Assembly (NCBI GenBank): GCA_029775995.1
Contig: JARVJX010000003.1
Span: 1 to 47,243, forward strand
Length of the DNA stretch: 47,243 bases
Origin: Nitrososphaeria archaeon
Lineage (GTDB): Archaea > Thermoproteota > Nitrososphaeria > Nitrososphaerales > JARVJX01
Direction of reading: 5' to 3'
Shown: positions 8,843 through 19,193 of the stretch, in pieces
Numbering within the stretch: position 1 is the first letter of the stretch
Layout: the number at the start of each line of letters is the position of its first letter
Program-made: the position numbers and the translations under genes
The notes under the pieces: model-generated
Databases searched by the model: none
Seen by the model: the letters and a program-made list of their open reading frames with translations, nothing else
What the model was told of the DNA's origin: nothing

Positions 8843-10283
8843 CCAAATTAAAGGCTTTCTCAACAGCTTCCTATTACATAAGGGAACCTTTGATTTACTT
8901 CAGATTGACCTAATTAAACGCTTAGTTAAGCATAGAGCTTTTCAATTTGCTGTTATACTTCCAAATCTCTTCTTCTTCTGGCTTATCATATTAACAGGTT
9001 TCTTTGGCTCTCCAGTAGGTAACATGAACCTTTCCATAACCTTTGTGTGGATGCTCTGGTGGTTTGCCCTAATAGCCCTTTTAGTGCCCCTCTTCTCTAG
9101 GCTATGGTGTACCATTTGCCCAATACCATCCTTTGGTGAATGGATGCAGAGAAAGGGATTTATAAGAAAAAAGGAAGATTATAAACCTCTAGGCTTTAAT
9201 AAAAGTTGGCCTGTAAGGTTCAGAAATATATGGCTTCAAAATCTCGGTTTCCTAATCCTCGCTACCTTTAGTGTCTTACTAGTTACTAGACCTATAGTAA
9301 CTGGAATTATCCTTGCTATACTGATCATCTTAGCAAGTGTATTAGCTATATTTTATGCAAAGAGAGTCTTCTGTAGATACATATGCCCCGTGGGAGGATT
9401 CCTTGGACTCTTCTCTATGTTTTCATCTATAGAACTAAGGGTTAAGAAAAAAGAGCTCTGTGTACACCATTTTAGTAAAGAATGTATAAAAGGGTGTGAA
9501 ACAAGTTATGGGTGTCCTTGGTTCGAGTATCCTGGAAGTATGGAGAGAAATAACTTCTGTGGTTTATGCTTTGAATGTGTTAAAGCTTGCCCCTTTAATA
9601 ATATAGCTTTAAACTTAAGGTCCTTTGGCAAAGATATATTAGCAAAAGTGGGAAGGTCTTTAGATGAAGCTTGGAAAGCCTTTATCATGCTAACTTTAGC
9701 TATCCTTTACATATTGGTTATGCAGGGACCTTGGGGTTGGATAAGAGATTTAGCTAATGTATTCTACTCACCATCCTATGGCTTTGCTCTAAATGGGATA
9801 GAAGGTTTTTTGCTATATGCAGGTTTATTTTGGGGTACTTCCCTAGGATTAACGCCTGTAACTTTTTTAGGATTCTCTTACCTATCAAAAGCTTTTTCTA
9901 AGGCTAGTCTCCCTTTAAGGAGGCTCTTCATAGATTTCTCTTATGAGCTAATACCTTTAGCTTTGGGAGCTTGGATAGCCTTCAGCATACCCATAATTAT
10001 GGTAAATTGGTCCTATATAGTGAACACATTGTCAGACCCTTTTGGTTGGGGTTGGAACCTCTTTGGAACAAAGGAAATTCCTTGGACTCCCATTACCCCA
10101 GAGTTTATACCGTATCTTCAAGTGCTTATAGTAACCATTGGGTTATTCTATTCTATAAAATTGGGCTTTAAGTTATCAAGCCAGCATTTCTTGGAAAAGA
10201 ATTTAGCACTAAGGGCCTTCATACCTCAATTAGCCTTCTTGATAGGGACTTCTATACTCTTAGCATGGTTGTTTGTGGGGTGA
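8826..10283 (+). CDS. NapH/NosR-like membrane polyferredoxin (4Fe-4S)
   Basis: LWCTICPIPSFGEW, CRYICPVGGFLG, CGLCFECVKACPFNNIAL; multiple TM segments. Confidence 0.82.
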   Translation: MSIKLSQIKGFLNSFLLHKGTFDLLQIDLIKRLVKHRAFQFAVILPNLFFFWLIILTGFFGSPVGNMNLSITFVWMLWWFALIALLVPLFSRLWCTICPIPSFGEWMQRKGFIRKKEDYKPLGFNKSWPVRFRNIWLQNLGFLILATFSVLLVTRPIVTGIILAILIILASVLAIFYAKRVFCRYICPVGGFLGLFSMFSSIELRVKKKELCVHHFSKECIKGCETSYGCPWFEYPGSMERNNFCGLCFECVKACPFNNIALNLRSFGKDILAKVGRSLDEAWKAFIMLTLAILYILVMQGPWGWIRDLANVFYSPSYGFALNGIEGFLLYAGLFWGTSLGLTPVTFLGFSYLSKAFSKASLPLRRLFIDFSYELIPLALGAWIAFSIPIIMVNWSYIVNTLSDPFGWGWNLFGTKEIPWTPITPEFIPYLQVLIVTIGLFYSIKLGFKLSSQHFLEKNLALRAFIPQLAFLIGTSILLAWLFVG

Positions 10284-10686
10284 AAAATTGGATAGGACAG
10301 AATTATTAGCTATAATTTTGGTTGGTGCCATACTAATAGGAACTCCCTTGGTTATATATTACTATCAAGTTAACCGTGTGATAAAAATAATGAATTATGA
10401 GAAAGAAATTGAAATAGCTGCAAATACCTTTGAAAATGGGAATTGGTTCCCTGATAAGATAGTTGTAAAGAAGGGAGAACCCATTAGGCTTATAATATAT
10501 GGTTCAGATGTTGCTCATAGCCTTACCATACCGAAATTAGGTATAGATAGTGGGATTATAAAGCCAGGTCATATAAAAGTTATAGAATTTATTCCAGAAG
10601 AGGAGGGAATATATGAAATTTACTGTGGAATACCCTGTGGCTCCTTTCACTCATTTATGATAGGTAAGCTCATCGTGGTGAGATAA
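10273..10686 (+). CDS. CuA-domain cupredoxin with N-terminal TM anchor
   Basis: YCGIPCGSFHSFMIGKL = C-x3-C-x3-H-x2-M; DVAHSLTIPKLG. Start is TTG/alternative near 10288. Confidence 0.78.
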   Translation: MWGEKLDRTELLAIILVGAILIGTPLVIYYYQVNRVIKIMNYEKEIEIAANTFENGNWFPDKIVVKKGEPIRLIIYGSDVAHSLTIPKLGIDSGIIKPGHIKVIEFIPEEEGIYEIYCGIPCGSFHSFMIGKLIVVR

Positions 10687-10687
10687 A

Positions 10688-11155
10688 ATGAAAGAAGAGA
10701 AAATATATGCTAGGCTTGTCAAAGCTGGTGGCAGAAATTATGTAATTTATGCTTCTAAGTCAAGTTTAGAAAGGTTTGGTAAAGAAGTTCACCAAGAAAA
10801 GGGTTATAGGTTTTATGTTGAGGAGCAAAAAAATGAAATAAAAATTAAAAGTATAGATAATATCGTTTTGCTACCCGATGAGCAATCTTGGTCTACTTTC
10901 TTTCCTTTCGAATTCTTCCTACTTGGCAATAAAAGAAAGATTGCTCATGTAATGGATAGTATAACTCAAAAGCTTAGAGCAGGAAATAGCCTAGTAAATT
11001 GCTTTTATAAGGGATGTAGAAATCCAGCCTCTTTTTATGCTGAAACCCCAGAAGGATGCTGGTATGCCTGTAGTGAAGCACATATGAGTAATTATCTCAT
11101 TAAAGAGGGTTTTATCACCAAGGAAAACCTTAGGCAAATCAAGATAAACCTTTAA
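10688..11155 (+). CDS. Hypothetical protein with putative C-terminal Cys/His metal site
   Basis: CFYKGCRNPASFYAETPEGCWYACSEAHM at C-terminus; directly follows the CuA gene. Confidence 0.6.
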   Translation: MKEEKIYARLVKAGGRNYVIYASKSSLERFGKEVHQEKGYRFYVEEQKNEIKIKSIDNIVLLPDEQSWSTFFPFEFFLLGNKRKIAHVMDSITQKLRAGNSLVNCFYKGCRNPASFYAETPEGCWYACSEAHMSNYLIKEGFITKENLRQIKINL

Positions 11156-11300
11156 GAACTCAAATTTTAGTGGCTAAGCTTAACTAGAAATACATTTTAG
11201 CTTTAGTTCCAGCTCTAGAGCCAAGCAAAGAATATGATTTGAAGATGATTTGAAGAAAAATCTAGATCTCAGAAGTTAGTCTTAATCTGGTAAGGGTTAA

Positions 11301-12266
11301 CTAAGCTAAATGCGTGAAGCCTCTTCTCTCAATCTTAAATTTTGTTTTACCATCATAGTAAAATACCTTTGGTTCACCTTTTTCAACTCTTCCTATAGGT
11401 ATAACCTTAACTTTTAGCTTCTTACCAATTCTTCTTATCTCTTCAAAATTTTCCTTCGAGGCTGTAGCTACCATTTCATATTCCTCACCTCCATAAAAGA
11501 TCAGCTCTTTAGGATCTATTTTATTGAGCTCTGCAAAACTGTAAATCTCTTCGTTAGCAGGGAAATAATTTAGAACCATGGAAACGTTATTTGCCTCAGC
11601 TAATTGATATAAAGATATAGCTAATCCATCGCTAGAATCTATGGAAGAGCTCATCAAATCCCTCTGATTTAAAAGGATACCAAAGTTTAGCTTAGGCTTA
11701 GGCTTAGTGAAGGCTTTTAAAGCCTTCTCTTTAAACTTATCCTTAGCCTTTAAATTATAAAGCATAATTTTTAAGCCTGAGCTACTATAACCAAAGTAAT
11801 CAGATACAAATATAACATCCCCCTCTCTAGCTCCTTTTCTACTTACAACTTTATCAGAAATACCCAATAGAAAGGTATCAAAGATGAATTCTTTAGCTTC
11901 ATTCGTGTCTCCCCCAATGATCTTTATACCAAACTCTCTTTCAACCATTTTATACCCTTTAACTATATCTCTTATATCTCTATTTTCTATACCTCTTGGT
12001 AAAGCTATGGAGGTTAAAGCTAACATAGGTTTTACCCCTTTAGCTGCGAAGTCACTAATACATGAGACTATACTCTTTCTAGATGCTAGGAATAAAGGGA
12101 AGCCCTTTGGAAGATCTGTGCTTTGCACCAGCATATCACAGCTAATTACAATTCTTTTACCTTCATAAAGAAACCAATTTACATCATTACCTCTTTCAGA
12201 AAAATTTTTGTTTAAGCTTCCTAAACTTTTAGTTATCAGATCTATTATTTCTCTTTCATTCATCAT
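11301..12266 (-). CDS. thiL: Thiamine-monophosphate kinase
   Basis: GNDVNW, DMLVQSTDLP, DFAAKGVKPMLALTSIALP, GGDTNEA, SSIDSSDGLA motifs. Confidence 0.88.
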   Translation of the reverse strand: MMNEREIIDLITKSLGSLNKNFSERGNDVNWFLYEGKRIVISCDMLVQSTDLPKGFPLFLASRKSIVSCISDFAAKGVKPMLALTSIALPRGIENRDIRDIVKGYKMVEREFGIKIIGGDTNEAKEFIFDTFLLGISDKVVSRKGAREGDVIFVSDYFGYSSSGLKIMLYNLKAKDKFKEKALKAFTKPKPKLNFGILLNQRDLMSSSIDSSDGLAISLYQLAEANNVSMVLNYFPANEEIYSFAELNKIDPKELIFYGGEEYEMVATASKENFEEIRRIGKKLKVKVIPIGRVEKGEPKVFYYDGKTKFKIERRGFTHLA

Positions 12267-12318
12267 AAAGGTAAAAGGTTAAACCCTATTAATTTTTAAT
12301 TTATTGGGATATGGATTA

Positions 12319-12391
12319 GCCCCGATAGCATAGAGGTTAATGCGGCTCCCTCGTAAGGAGCAGATCGGGGGTTCAAGTCCCCCTCGGGGCT
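12319..12391 (+). tRNA. tRNA-Thr (anticodon CGT)
   Basis: Cloverleaf by eye: acceptor GCCCCGA/TCGGGGC, D arm GCAT-AGAGGTTA-ATGC, anticodon arm GCTCC-CTCGTAA-GGAGC, T arm GGGGG-TTCAAGT-CCCCC, discriminator T. Confidence 0.95.
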
Positions 12392-12639
12392 TACTTTTTT
12401 AATTTTTACCCTCTTTAAATTAAATTCTCTTACTATCTTTAGTTTAGAGATATAGGTTAATGGGCAAATAAGGATAGAATGATAAGTTTCTGAGTAGAAG
12501 GTTCCTAGAAATATTAATTTCTCTGTTAATCCTCAGATAGGGAAGAAAATGTAATTACATTTAGGAAAGTCAAGAAAATAAAGAATCATTAAAGTTATTA
12601 GCAAGAAAGAAGGATAAAGGTTAGAGGAGCAAAAGAGCC

Positions 12640-13452
12640 ATGGAACAAATATCTGAAAAGATTACGAGTTTACTTAACCCTAAAAGTAGAGGAGGTAGAA
12701 GTAGGCAGCAGATTTTACTTTATCTTCATAAAATTGAAGCACCTACTCCTTACTCTATAGCAAAGGATGTATTTGGGGATTGGCTCAAGTTTTATCCAAC
12801 AGTACAATACCACCTAAATCTACTAAAAAGGGTAAATTTGATAAAAGTAGAAGCTGAGGATAAAAGCACGAATAAGGTTCTTCTAACTTCTTTAGGTAAA
12901 GAAGTGGCCCAAAGAATAGCAAAGGAGATTGAGCAATCTAAGAAGGAAAAGATTCTCAAGGAAATAAAAATTCTCTTGGGAGAAGAAGAAATAGATGAGA
13001 AGATCATGGAAGAAGGGTATAAAATTCTTACTGATAAGGTTATAGATGCCTTAGTTAGGATTTTAACCTCTAAGCCCCTAGCGGACCTTTTGCCAAAACC
13101 TGTGAGGAGGTTTGAGGATATAGACCCCATTAGTATATGTGTGGTTTTAAGCCTTTATGAGGATGAGGTAAAGTTTGAGACTGTAAAGGATAAAAAGACT
13201 TTAAAAGTTATTGAGCAATTGAGCTATTTATTACCCCAAGATAAAAAGGCTAAAACTATACAATTACCCATTTTATCCCTGGTTAGAGAGCTTGGTGTTA
13301 AAGAAGAGTTAGACAAGTTGGTAAGATGGATAAATAAGGTTAGGAAGAGAATGATAATATGTAAGCATCTTGATTACTGGGTATCATCGATAGCCAATGC
13401 CGTTAAGCTTCATGGTTTGGTATCGGAAATAGCTTCCTCTCAAAAGAAGTAG
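12640..13452 (+). CDS. Winged-helix DNA-binding protein
   Basis: RGGRSRQQILLYLHKIEAPTPYSIAKDVFGDWLKFYPTVQYHLNLLKRVNLIKVE wHTH; helical C-terminal part unknown. Confidence 0.6.
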   Translation: MEQISEKITSLLNPKSRGGRSRQQILLYLHKIEAPTPYSIAKDVFGDWLKFYPTVQYHLNLLKRVNLIKVEAEDKSTNKVLLTSLGKEVAQRIAKEIEQSKKEKILKEIKILLGEEEIDEKIMEEGYKILTDKVIDALVRILTSKPLADLLPKPVRRFEDIDPISICVVLSLYEDEVKFETVKDKKTLKVIEQLSYLLPQDKKAKTIQLPILSLVRELGVKEELDKLVRWINKVRKRMIICKHLDYWVSSIANAVKLHGLVSEIASSQKK

Positions 13453-13525
13453 TAAAGAAACTCATCTTTAACCTTTTAAATTTTTACACAGATGGTTTTT
13501 ATTAAAAATTATATAGATGTTAGGG

Positions 13526-14386
13526 TTAAAATCTATAGCCCTTCAACTTTTTTAATAGCAGCTCATCAATAAAGTAGTTATCAAAGAGAGCATAGTTTGG
13601 TAAAACACGCTTCTGATACAAAGACTCATCCATTACTTCAGCTTCTTTAAAGGCTAAAGCCCTTCTTCTACAATTGGAGCAATAACCACAGTGAAGTAAA
13701 ATTTCTTCTTCGTATAAAGGATGCTTTACCCATTCATGCACATTTGTATAGCAAGAGAAGGTGTATATCCATTTAACCCCCAACAAATCCCCCAATCTTA
13801 TAATTGCATGTTTATCTAAATTTATAAAGGGAGCATAAATTTTATAATCACCAAAGTGAGTAGCTATGGCTGATACTCTATTCATTTCCTCTATAAATTC
13901 AGGGGTATTATCCTTCATGGGAGCTGGTGTTTCCCTTCTAATACCAATATAAACATCATAAATTTCTCTGCCTTTAGATGTGATATATTTATTTAAATCT
14001 ATACTCTCAGCTACAGCTAAAGCTATAGTTATTAATTGCAAATTTCTTACCACATCCCACCACCAAAGAATCCTATCCTTTGCTTCATCCTTATTGTTTA
14101 ATTTGTCTATGGGTGTCTCTGGTATTGGTTCTTCTTTAACTAATTTACTAGTTGATAGCTTTCCTAACCACCTTATATCAAAGGTTTTAAGCTCTAAGCT
14201 ATAGCCTAACTTTAATAAATGCTCTACACTCTTCTCAACCCCAAATCTCTCCATATCCACCATTCTCTGACCATAATCTACATGTATTGCAATCGTATGC
14301 TTAGGCTTCATCACTTTAGTAACATAGTAAAGTAAGGGTATGCTATCGGCTCCTCCAGATGTTAGAACTATAGCACCTCTATCCAT
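13526..14386 (-). CDS. queC: 7-cyano-7-deazaguanine synthase-like (QueC/ExsB family)
   Basis: LTSGGADSIPLLYYV PP-loop, HVDYGQRM, CGYCSNCRRRALAF; overlaps queE by 1 nt. Confidence 0.85.
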   Translation of the reverse strand: MDRGAIVLTSGGADSIPLLYYVTKVMKPKHTIAIHVDYGQRMVDMERFGVEKSVEHLLKLGYSLELKTFDIRWLGKLSTSKLVKEEPIPETPIDKLNNKDEAKDRILWWWDVVRNLQLITIALAVAESIDLNKYITSKGREIYDVYIGIRRETPAPMKDNTPEFIEEMNRVSAIATHFGDYKIYAPFINLDKHAIIRLGDLLGVKWIYTFSCYTNVHEWVKHPLYEEEILLHCGYCSNCRRRALAFKEAEVMDESLYQKRVLPNYALFDNYFIDELLLKKLKGYRF

Positions 14387-15084
14387 TATAATCCTCTCCT
14401 ATTTCCGTAAATTAGTATATGTAGCCTAGGAGAGAATCTGAAACCCCTTTTTTTGCATTCCTCAATTAGCCATTCACTCCTCCTATTCAAGGTTTCTGTA
14501 TTGGTACCTTCAGGCATCAAAATCACTTTTTCCCTTTTTATAGAGAAGAGCTTGATGATCTCTCCTACTTCATCTAAATCCTTTCTCTCACATATAACAA
14601 ACTTAAAGTAGGTTTTATCTTTTGAGGTAAAAAGCTTCAAAACCTCTTCTTTTAATCTTCTTCTCCCTTCAATCCCACTATTACTAAGCTTAGGAGAAAG
14701 GTTAAAGCAATCTATCAAATCTAGAAAATCTTTTAATGGTTTTATGGTACCATTACTCTCTACTTCGATATAATAGTCCATTTCTTTAAGTCTCCTTATG
14801 AGCTTCAATAAAGAGTTTTGATGTATCAAAGGCTCCCCTCCAGTGATAACCAGATGCTTACATGGATACTTTGCTATCTCATAAATCAAATCTTCTGGGC
14901 TTAAATTAAAGTAATCAATACCTTCTTTAGCTTTAGATTGATTCTCCCAGGTGTATTTTGAGTCACACCAGCAACAGTTCAAGTTACAGTAATAAGTACG
15001 AAGAAATACAGCTGGTTTTCCTATATTTATCCCTTCTCCCTGAATGCTGTAAAAGATTTCTGATACTGGTATAAGTCCTTGCAC
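14386..15084 (-). CDS. queE: 7-carboxy-7-deazaguanine synthase, radical SAM
   Basis: SEIFYSIQGEGINIGKPAVFLRTYYCNLNCCWCDSKYTW, VITGGEPL. Confidence 0.92.
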   Translation of the reverse strand: MQGLIPVSEIFYSIQGEGINIGKPAVFLRTYYCNLNCCWCDSKYTWENQSKAKEGIDYFNLSPEDLIYEIAKYPCKHLVITGGEPLIHQNSLLKLIRRLKEMDYYIEVESNGTIKPLKDFLDLIDCFNLSPKLSNSGIEGRRRLKEEVLKLFTSKDKTYFKFVICERKDLDEVGEIIKLFSIKREKVILMPEGTNTETLNRRSEWLIEECKKRGFRFSPRLHILIYGNRRGL

Positions 15085-15136
15085 AATAAGCCTAAGAATT
15101 AGAAGGTAAAAAGTTTAATAATTGTAAAGAGAAGAT

Positions 15137-15514
15137 ATGAGTGTGAAGGTATTAAATTCCGCAGAGATTAAGAAGGTTATATACGCTCAATTGGAGCCAA
15201 AGGAGGATATGTATAGAGCTATAGTTAAGTTAGTGGAAGAAAATGATGTAAATTTTGGATTTTTGGTAGCTTTAGGCACTGTCGAGAGATTAAGGATAGG
15301 TCATGCTAAGCCTGATAAAACCTTTACAGAGATAATCGTAGATAAACCCTTAGAAATATCTACAGCCTTTGGGAGAATTTGGAGGGATGAAAAGCCTCAA
15401 GTTCATGTGCATATTACTGCTGGGGATAAAGAGGGTAGAGCCTATGCTGGTCACCTTTTAGAGGGAAGTCCAGTAGCTATCTTAGCTGAAATAATGATCC
15501 TTAAGGCTTTATGA
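15137..15514 (+). CDS. PPC/DUF296 domain DNA-binding-like protein
   Basis: VNFGFLVALGTVERLRIG ... VHVHITAGDKEGRAYAGHLLEGSPVAILAEIMI. Confidence 0.75.
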   Translation: MSVKVLNSAEIKKVIYAQLEPKEDMYRAIVKLVEENDVNFGFLVALGTVERLRIGHAKPDKTFTEIIVDKPLEISTAFGRIWRDEKPQVHVHITAGDKEGRAYAGHLLEGSPVAILAEIMILKAL

Positions 15515-15908
15515 TCTTTTCCTCTAAAGTTTTATAATCCATGGCAATGCTATATCCAGCTTCTTTTAATCCTGGAGATAGAAAGAAGGCGATTTGAAGC
15601 TCCCTTCTACCTGTATTTGTAACACAGTGATGAGTATTTGCCGGTATATAAATTACTTGCCCTCCCTTTATCTTCATAGGCTTTCTCTCCTCACCAACAA
15701 ATACTGTACCTTCTCCCTTTAGCACAAAGTAGATTTCCTCTGATTGGGGATGAAAGTGAGGATACAATCCCTCTCCAGGCTTAAAGACTCCTAAAGCTAC
15801 TACCTGATTTTTTGTTCCTTCTTTATCGTTAGTAATAACAGGTTTTATAGGCCCCCCCAATATTTCCTGAATCTTTATCTCTTTTACATTAAAGACTTTT
15901 ACACTCAT
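15501..15908 (-). CDS. Cupin-domain protein
   Basis: PGEGLYPHFHPQSEEIYFVLKGEGTVFVGEE...YIPANTHHCVTNTG. Confidence 0.88.
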   Translation of the reverse strand: MSVKVFNVKEIKIQEILGGPIKPVITNDKEGTKNQVVALGVFKPGEGLYPHFHPQSEEIYFVLKGEGTVFVGEERKPMKIKGGQVIYIPANTHHCVTNTGRRELQIAFFLSPGLKEAGYSIAMDYKTLEEKIIKP

Positions 15909-15960
15909 ACCCTCTATTTAAAAGGATAAGTATATAAATTTAACACCTTTAGACTAAGGT

Positions 15961-16827
15961 GTGCAACAATTAGGCTTCATTGGATTAGGAGCTATGGGAG
16001 GCCCTATGTCTAAAAATCTCTTAAAGAAGAATTATAGCCTTTTAGCTTACGATATAGATGAGAGAGCTTTAAGGGAAGCAGTTAATGCAGGTGCCCTAAA
16101 GGCAGCTTCTGTTAAAGAAGTAGCTGAAAACTGTGAGATTGTACTTTTATCTTTACCTACTTCTGAAGTGGTAGAGGAAGTTTGCCTAGGCTATGATGGA
16201 TTGGTTAGAAACATGAATAAAGGTATAATCGTAGATATGAGCACTACTGATATAGCCATAACAGAAAATTTAGGTAAAAAATGTAGAGAAAAAGGTTTAG
16301 AGTTTCTAGATGCTCCTGTTAGTGGTGGTCCTGAAGGAGCTAAGGCTGCTACCCTAACTATAATGGTGGGAGGTAAGAGGGAGGTTTTTGAAAGATGCTA
16401 TGAAATTTTTAAAGCTTTAGGAAAAGAGATCCATTATATTGGGGAGATAGGCTCAGGTCAGAAGATAAAGTTGGTAAATCAGATATTGGTAGGAATTCAC
16501 TTTGCAGCTACAGCTGAGGCTGTATTCTTTGGAGTTAAGTTAGGATTAGACCCTAACATAATCTTTGAAGTTGTTTCAAAAAGTGCAGGCAATTCCTTTA
16601 TCTTTAATAAATCTTTACCTCAGATAATAAAAAAAGATTATAACACAGGATGGAGAGTTAGATTAACCCATAAAGATTTATGGTTAGCCCTTAAAGCTGG
16701 AGAGAAATATAACATACCTTTACCTTTAAGTAGCTTAGCAGCAAATTTGCATAATTCAGCCATGGCTAAGGGTTTTAAGGATTTAGATCCTGCTTGCTTA
16801 ATACAAATTTTTGAATCTATGAGTTAG
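15961..16827 (+). CDS. 3-hydroxyisobutyrate dehydrogenase-like NAD(P)-dependent oxidoreductase
   Basis: [52 protein letters not shown]. Confidence 0.9.
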   Translation: MQQLGFIGLGAMGGPMSKNLLKKNYSLLAYDIDERALREAVNAGALKAASVKEVAENCEIVLLSLPTSEVVEEVCLGYDGLVRNMNKGIIVDMSTTDIAITENLGKKCREKGLEFLDAPVSGGPEGAKAATLTIMVGGKREVFERCYEIFKALGKEIHYIGEIGSGQKIKLVNQILVGIHFAATAEAVFFGVKLGLDPNIIFEVVSKSAGNSFIFNKSLPQIIKKDYNTGWRVRLTHKDLWLALKAGEKYNIPLPLSSLAANLHNSAMAKGFKDLDPACLIQIFESMS

Positions 16828-16837
16828 GTGTTGGAGC

Positions 16838-17218
16838 ATGAGTGAGGAAGAAAAGTGTGCTGAGTTATCCTATATTTATGGAGGGATCACTTTAAGCCCT
16901 AAGCCTCCTCCTAAATTTGGTGTAGCTATTAGAGTAGATGTAGGTTATATGCAAGCTGCTGTGAATGGACCTATAGAGGGTAAAGATCATTTATTGTGGC
17001 AATATTTAGCCATTGTAAAGCCTGAATTAGTAAGAATTACTTGCACTTTAGGTAATATATCGGTAACAAAGCAAGTAGAGGCAAAGGCTGGTGAGTTAAA
17101 TATAGTTAACTTTTGCTTTGGAAAGCCAGTTATTTCTCATCCCTTAAGCACAAAGTTTATTGAAGGAGAGAAGAGAAAGCCAAAAAAAGAGAGGGGAAAG
17201 ATAGATCAAAGAGTTTAA
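16838..17218 (+). CDS. Hypothetical protein
   Basis: 126-aa ORF collinear between two metabolic genes. Confidence 0.6.
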   Translation: MSEEEKCAELSYIYGGITLSPKPPPKFGVAIRVDVGYMQAAVNGPIEGKDHLLWQYLAIVKPELVRITCTLGNISVTKQVEAKAGELNIVNFCFGKPVISHPLSTKFIEGEKRKPKKERGKIDQRV

Positions 17219-17219
17219 G

Positions 17220-18080
17220 ATGATAGTTCACTTAGCTGATTTGAGCTTTTTTGAACCCATATGCTCTCTATATTTAATAAAGGGAGAAAAAATTGCTTTA
17301 ATAGATGCTGGACCCTCTACAACAGCTTCTCAAGTCCTTAAGAGCCTATATGAAAGAAGTATAAGCCCTAAAGATATAGAATATCTTATAGTTACCCATC
17401 CTCATCTTGATCATGCTGGTGCCTCTTCTCTTTTATTAAAAGAGATGGGTAAGGCTAAGGCTATAATTTATTATACGGGCTTAAAGCACTTTCTTAATCC
17501 TGAAGCTTTGATAAATTCGGCTAAATTGGCTTTGGGAGAAGCCTATAATTATATGGGAGGTATGGAAGCCCTAAATGAGGATAGAATAATTACCGTTAAA
17601 GATGAAGAAGAATTAAGTTTAGGAAGCTTACAGCTAAGATTTCTTTTTTCCCCTGGACATGCTCCTCACCATATGAGCATCTTCGAAGAAAACTCAAAGG
17701 TTTTATTTCCTGCCGATTCTTACTGTGTATACTTTCAAGAAAGTGGGGGTTTGCTCCCTCAATCCCCTCCCCCTCACTTTGATCTTGAAAGAGTTTTATC
17801 CACTTTAAGAAAGCTGAAAGATTTAAATCCTAAGGTCCTTTGCCTTCCCCATTTTGGGAAAGTTTCTGAAAACATAGCAGAATTTACCGATAAGAATATA
17901 CAAAGGTTTGAAGAGTGGAGAGAAATTTTAAAGGGGCTTATCAATCAAGATTTCGATTACATCAAGAACTACCTATTAGGTAAATATGATAAGGAGCTTG
18001 GTATAATTAAGAGAGCAAAATTAAGATATCTTCTTTTCGATATGCATGTAAAAGGTTTTCTTAATTACCTTACTATATAA
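17220..18080 (+). CDS. MBL-fold metallohydrolase
   Basis: THPHLDHAG (HxHxDH), SPGHAPHHMSIF, FPADS. Confidence 0.9.
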   Translation: MIVHLADLSFFEPICSLYLIKGEKIALIDAGPSTTASQVLKSLYERSISPKDIEYLIVTHPHLDHAGASSLLLKEMGKAKAIIYYTGLKHFLNPEALINSAKLALGEAYNYMGGMEALNEDRIITVKDEEELSLGSLQLRFLFSPGHAPHHMSIFEENSKVLFPADSYCVYFQESGGLLPQSPPPHFDLERVLSTLRKLKDLNPKVLCLPHFGKVSENIAEFTDKNIQRFEEWREILKGLINQDFDYIKNYLLGKYDKELGIIKRAKLRYLLFDMHVKGFLNYLTI

Positions 18081-19193
18081 AGTAAGAAAGAATGGAATAT
18101 GTCTGAGCCAAAAAAGTTAGATAGAAGAAAGTTCGTATATGCTGGATTAGGTGCTGTAATAGTTGCTGTAGGAGGATTAGCTGCATATTTTGCCACTAGA
18201 CCTCCTGAAAAGGTTGTAGAAACTGTAGTTCAAACTCAAGTACAAACACAAGTGCAAACGGTAGAGAAGCTGTTGAAAGAATAATAACTCAAACTATAGA
18301 AAGACCTGTTGAGAAGACCATAGTAACAACAGTAGTTGGTACACCTACCACTATAGTAAGGACTGAAACTTTAAGGGAAACAACAGTTCAGACTGTTGAG
18401 AAGCCTATAGAAAGGACCGTTATCCAGACTGTTGAGAAGCCTCCGCTAAAGAAGGAACCTGTGACCCCCACCATCTGGGATCCTGAAGATATATTTCCAC
18501 CTATTAGTGGGACAAGAGTAAGCTTAGCTTCCGATCCTTTTGGTGTTCATCTTGGGAGAAAAGATTATATCTGGGAGTTTAGAAATGAAATACCAACGAT
18601 TATGCAAAGAGCCCATGATATGGGCATTAACTGGATAAGAGTCCATTTTGATTGGACGAAAATAGAAACATCACAAGGTGATTACAACTGGGAAATTACA
18701 GACGATTTTGTTAGCCGAGCTGAAAACTTAAGTATAAGCTTACTTGTAGACATCGAAGGCTATCCTGATATGGCACTTTATAATGAAAGTGAAAAAGCTA
18801 CAAAATATAATGACTTTGTAAGAGCATTTGTGCAGCGTTATAAGGATAGGGTAGATTAGTGGAAAATAGAAAATGAAGTGCTTGCAGAAAACAGTGGTTT
18901 TGGGCCTGATAAGATGAATGAGTTTGTTCAGATATTACAAGCTGCTTACAAAACAATCAAAGCTGAAGATCCCTCTGCGAAGGTGGTTCTTTCTGGCTTT
19001 GGGTCAAGTAAGCTAGATCAGATTTTCTATTCTGAGAAAAAAGGTCCGCAGGCTCGTGAAAAGATCATTAATCTCTTTAAGCTTGCTAAAAACTTTTATG
19101 ACATTCTAGATATACATCTTTATCATAATCCTGATGATGTAGGAGGAAAAATTGAGCTGGCTCAACGATTAATGGAAGAAGCAGGCTATTCAG

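Noticed and set aside
18857-18859. In-frame TAG in the glycoside hydrolase as a possible pyrrolysine codon
   Set aside because: The gene carries other frameshifts and an IS insertion; a Tyr-to-stop pseudogene lesion is simpler.
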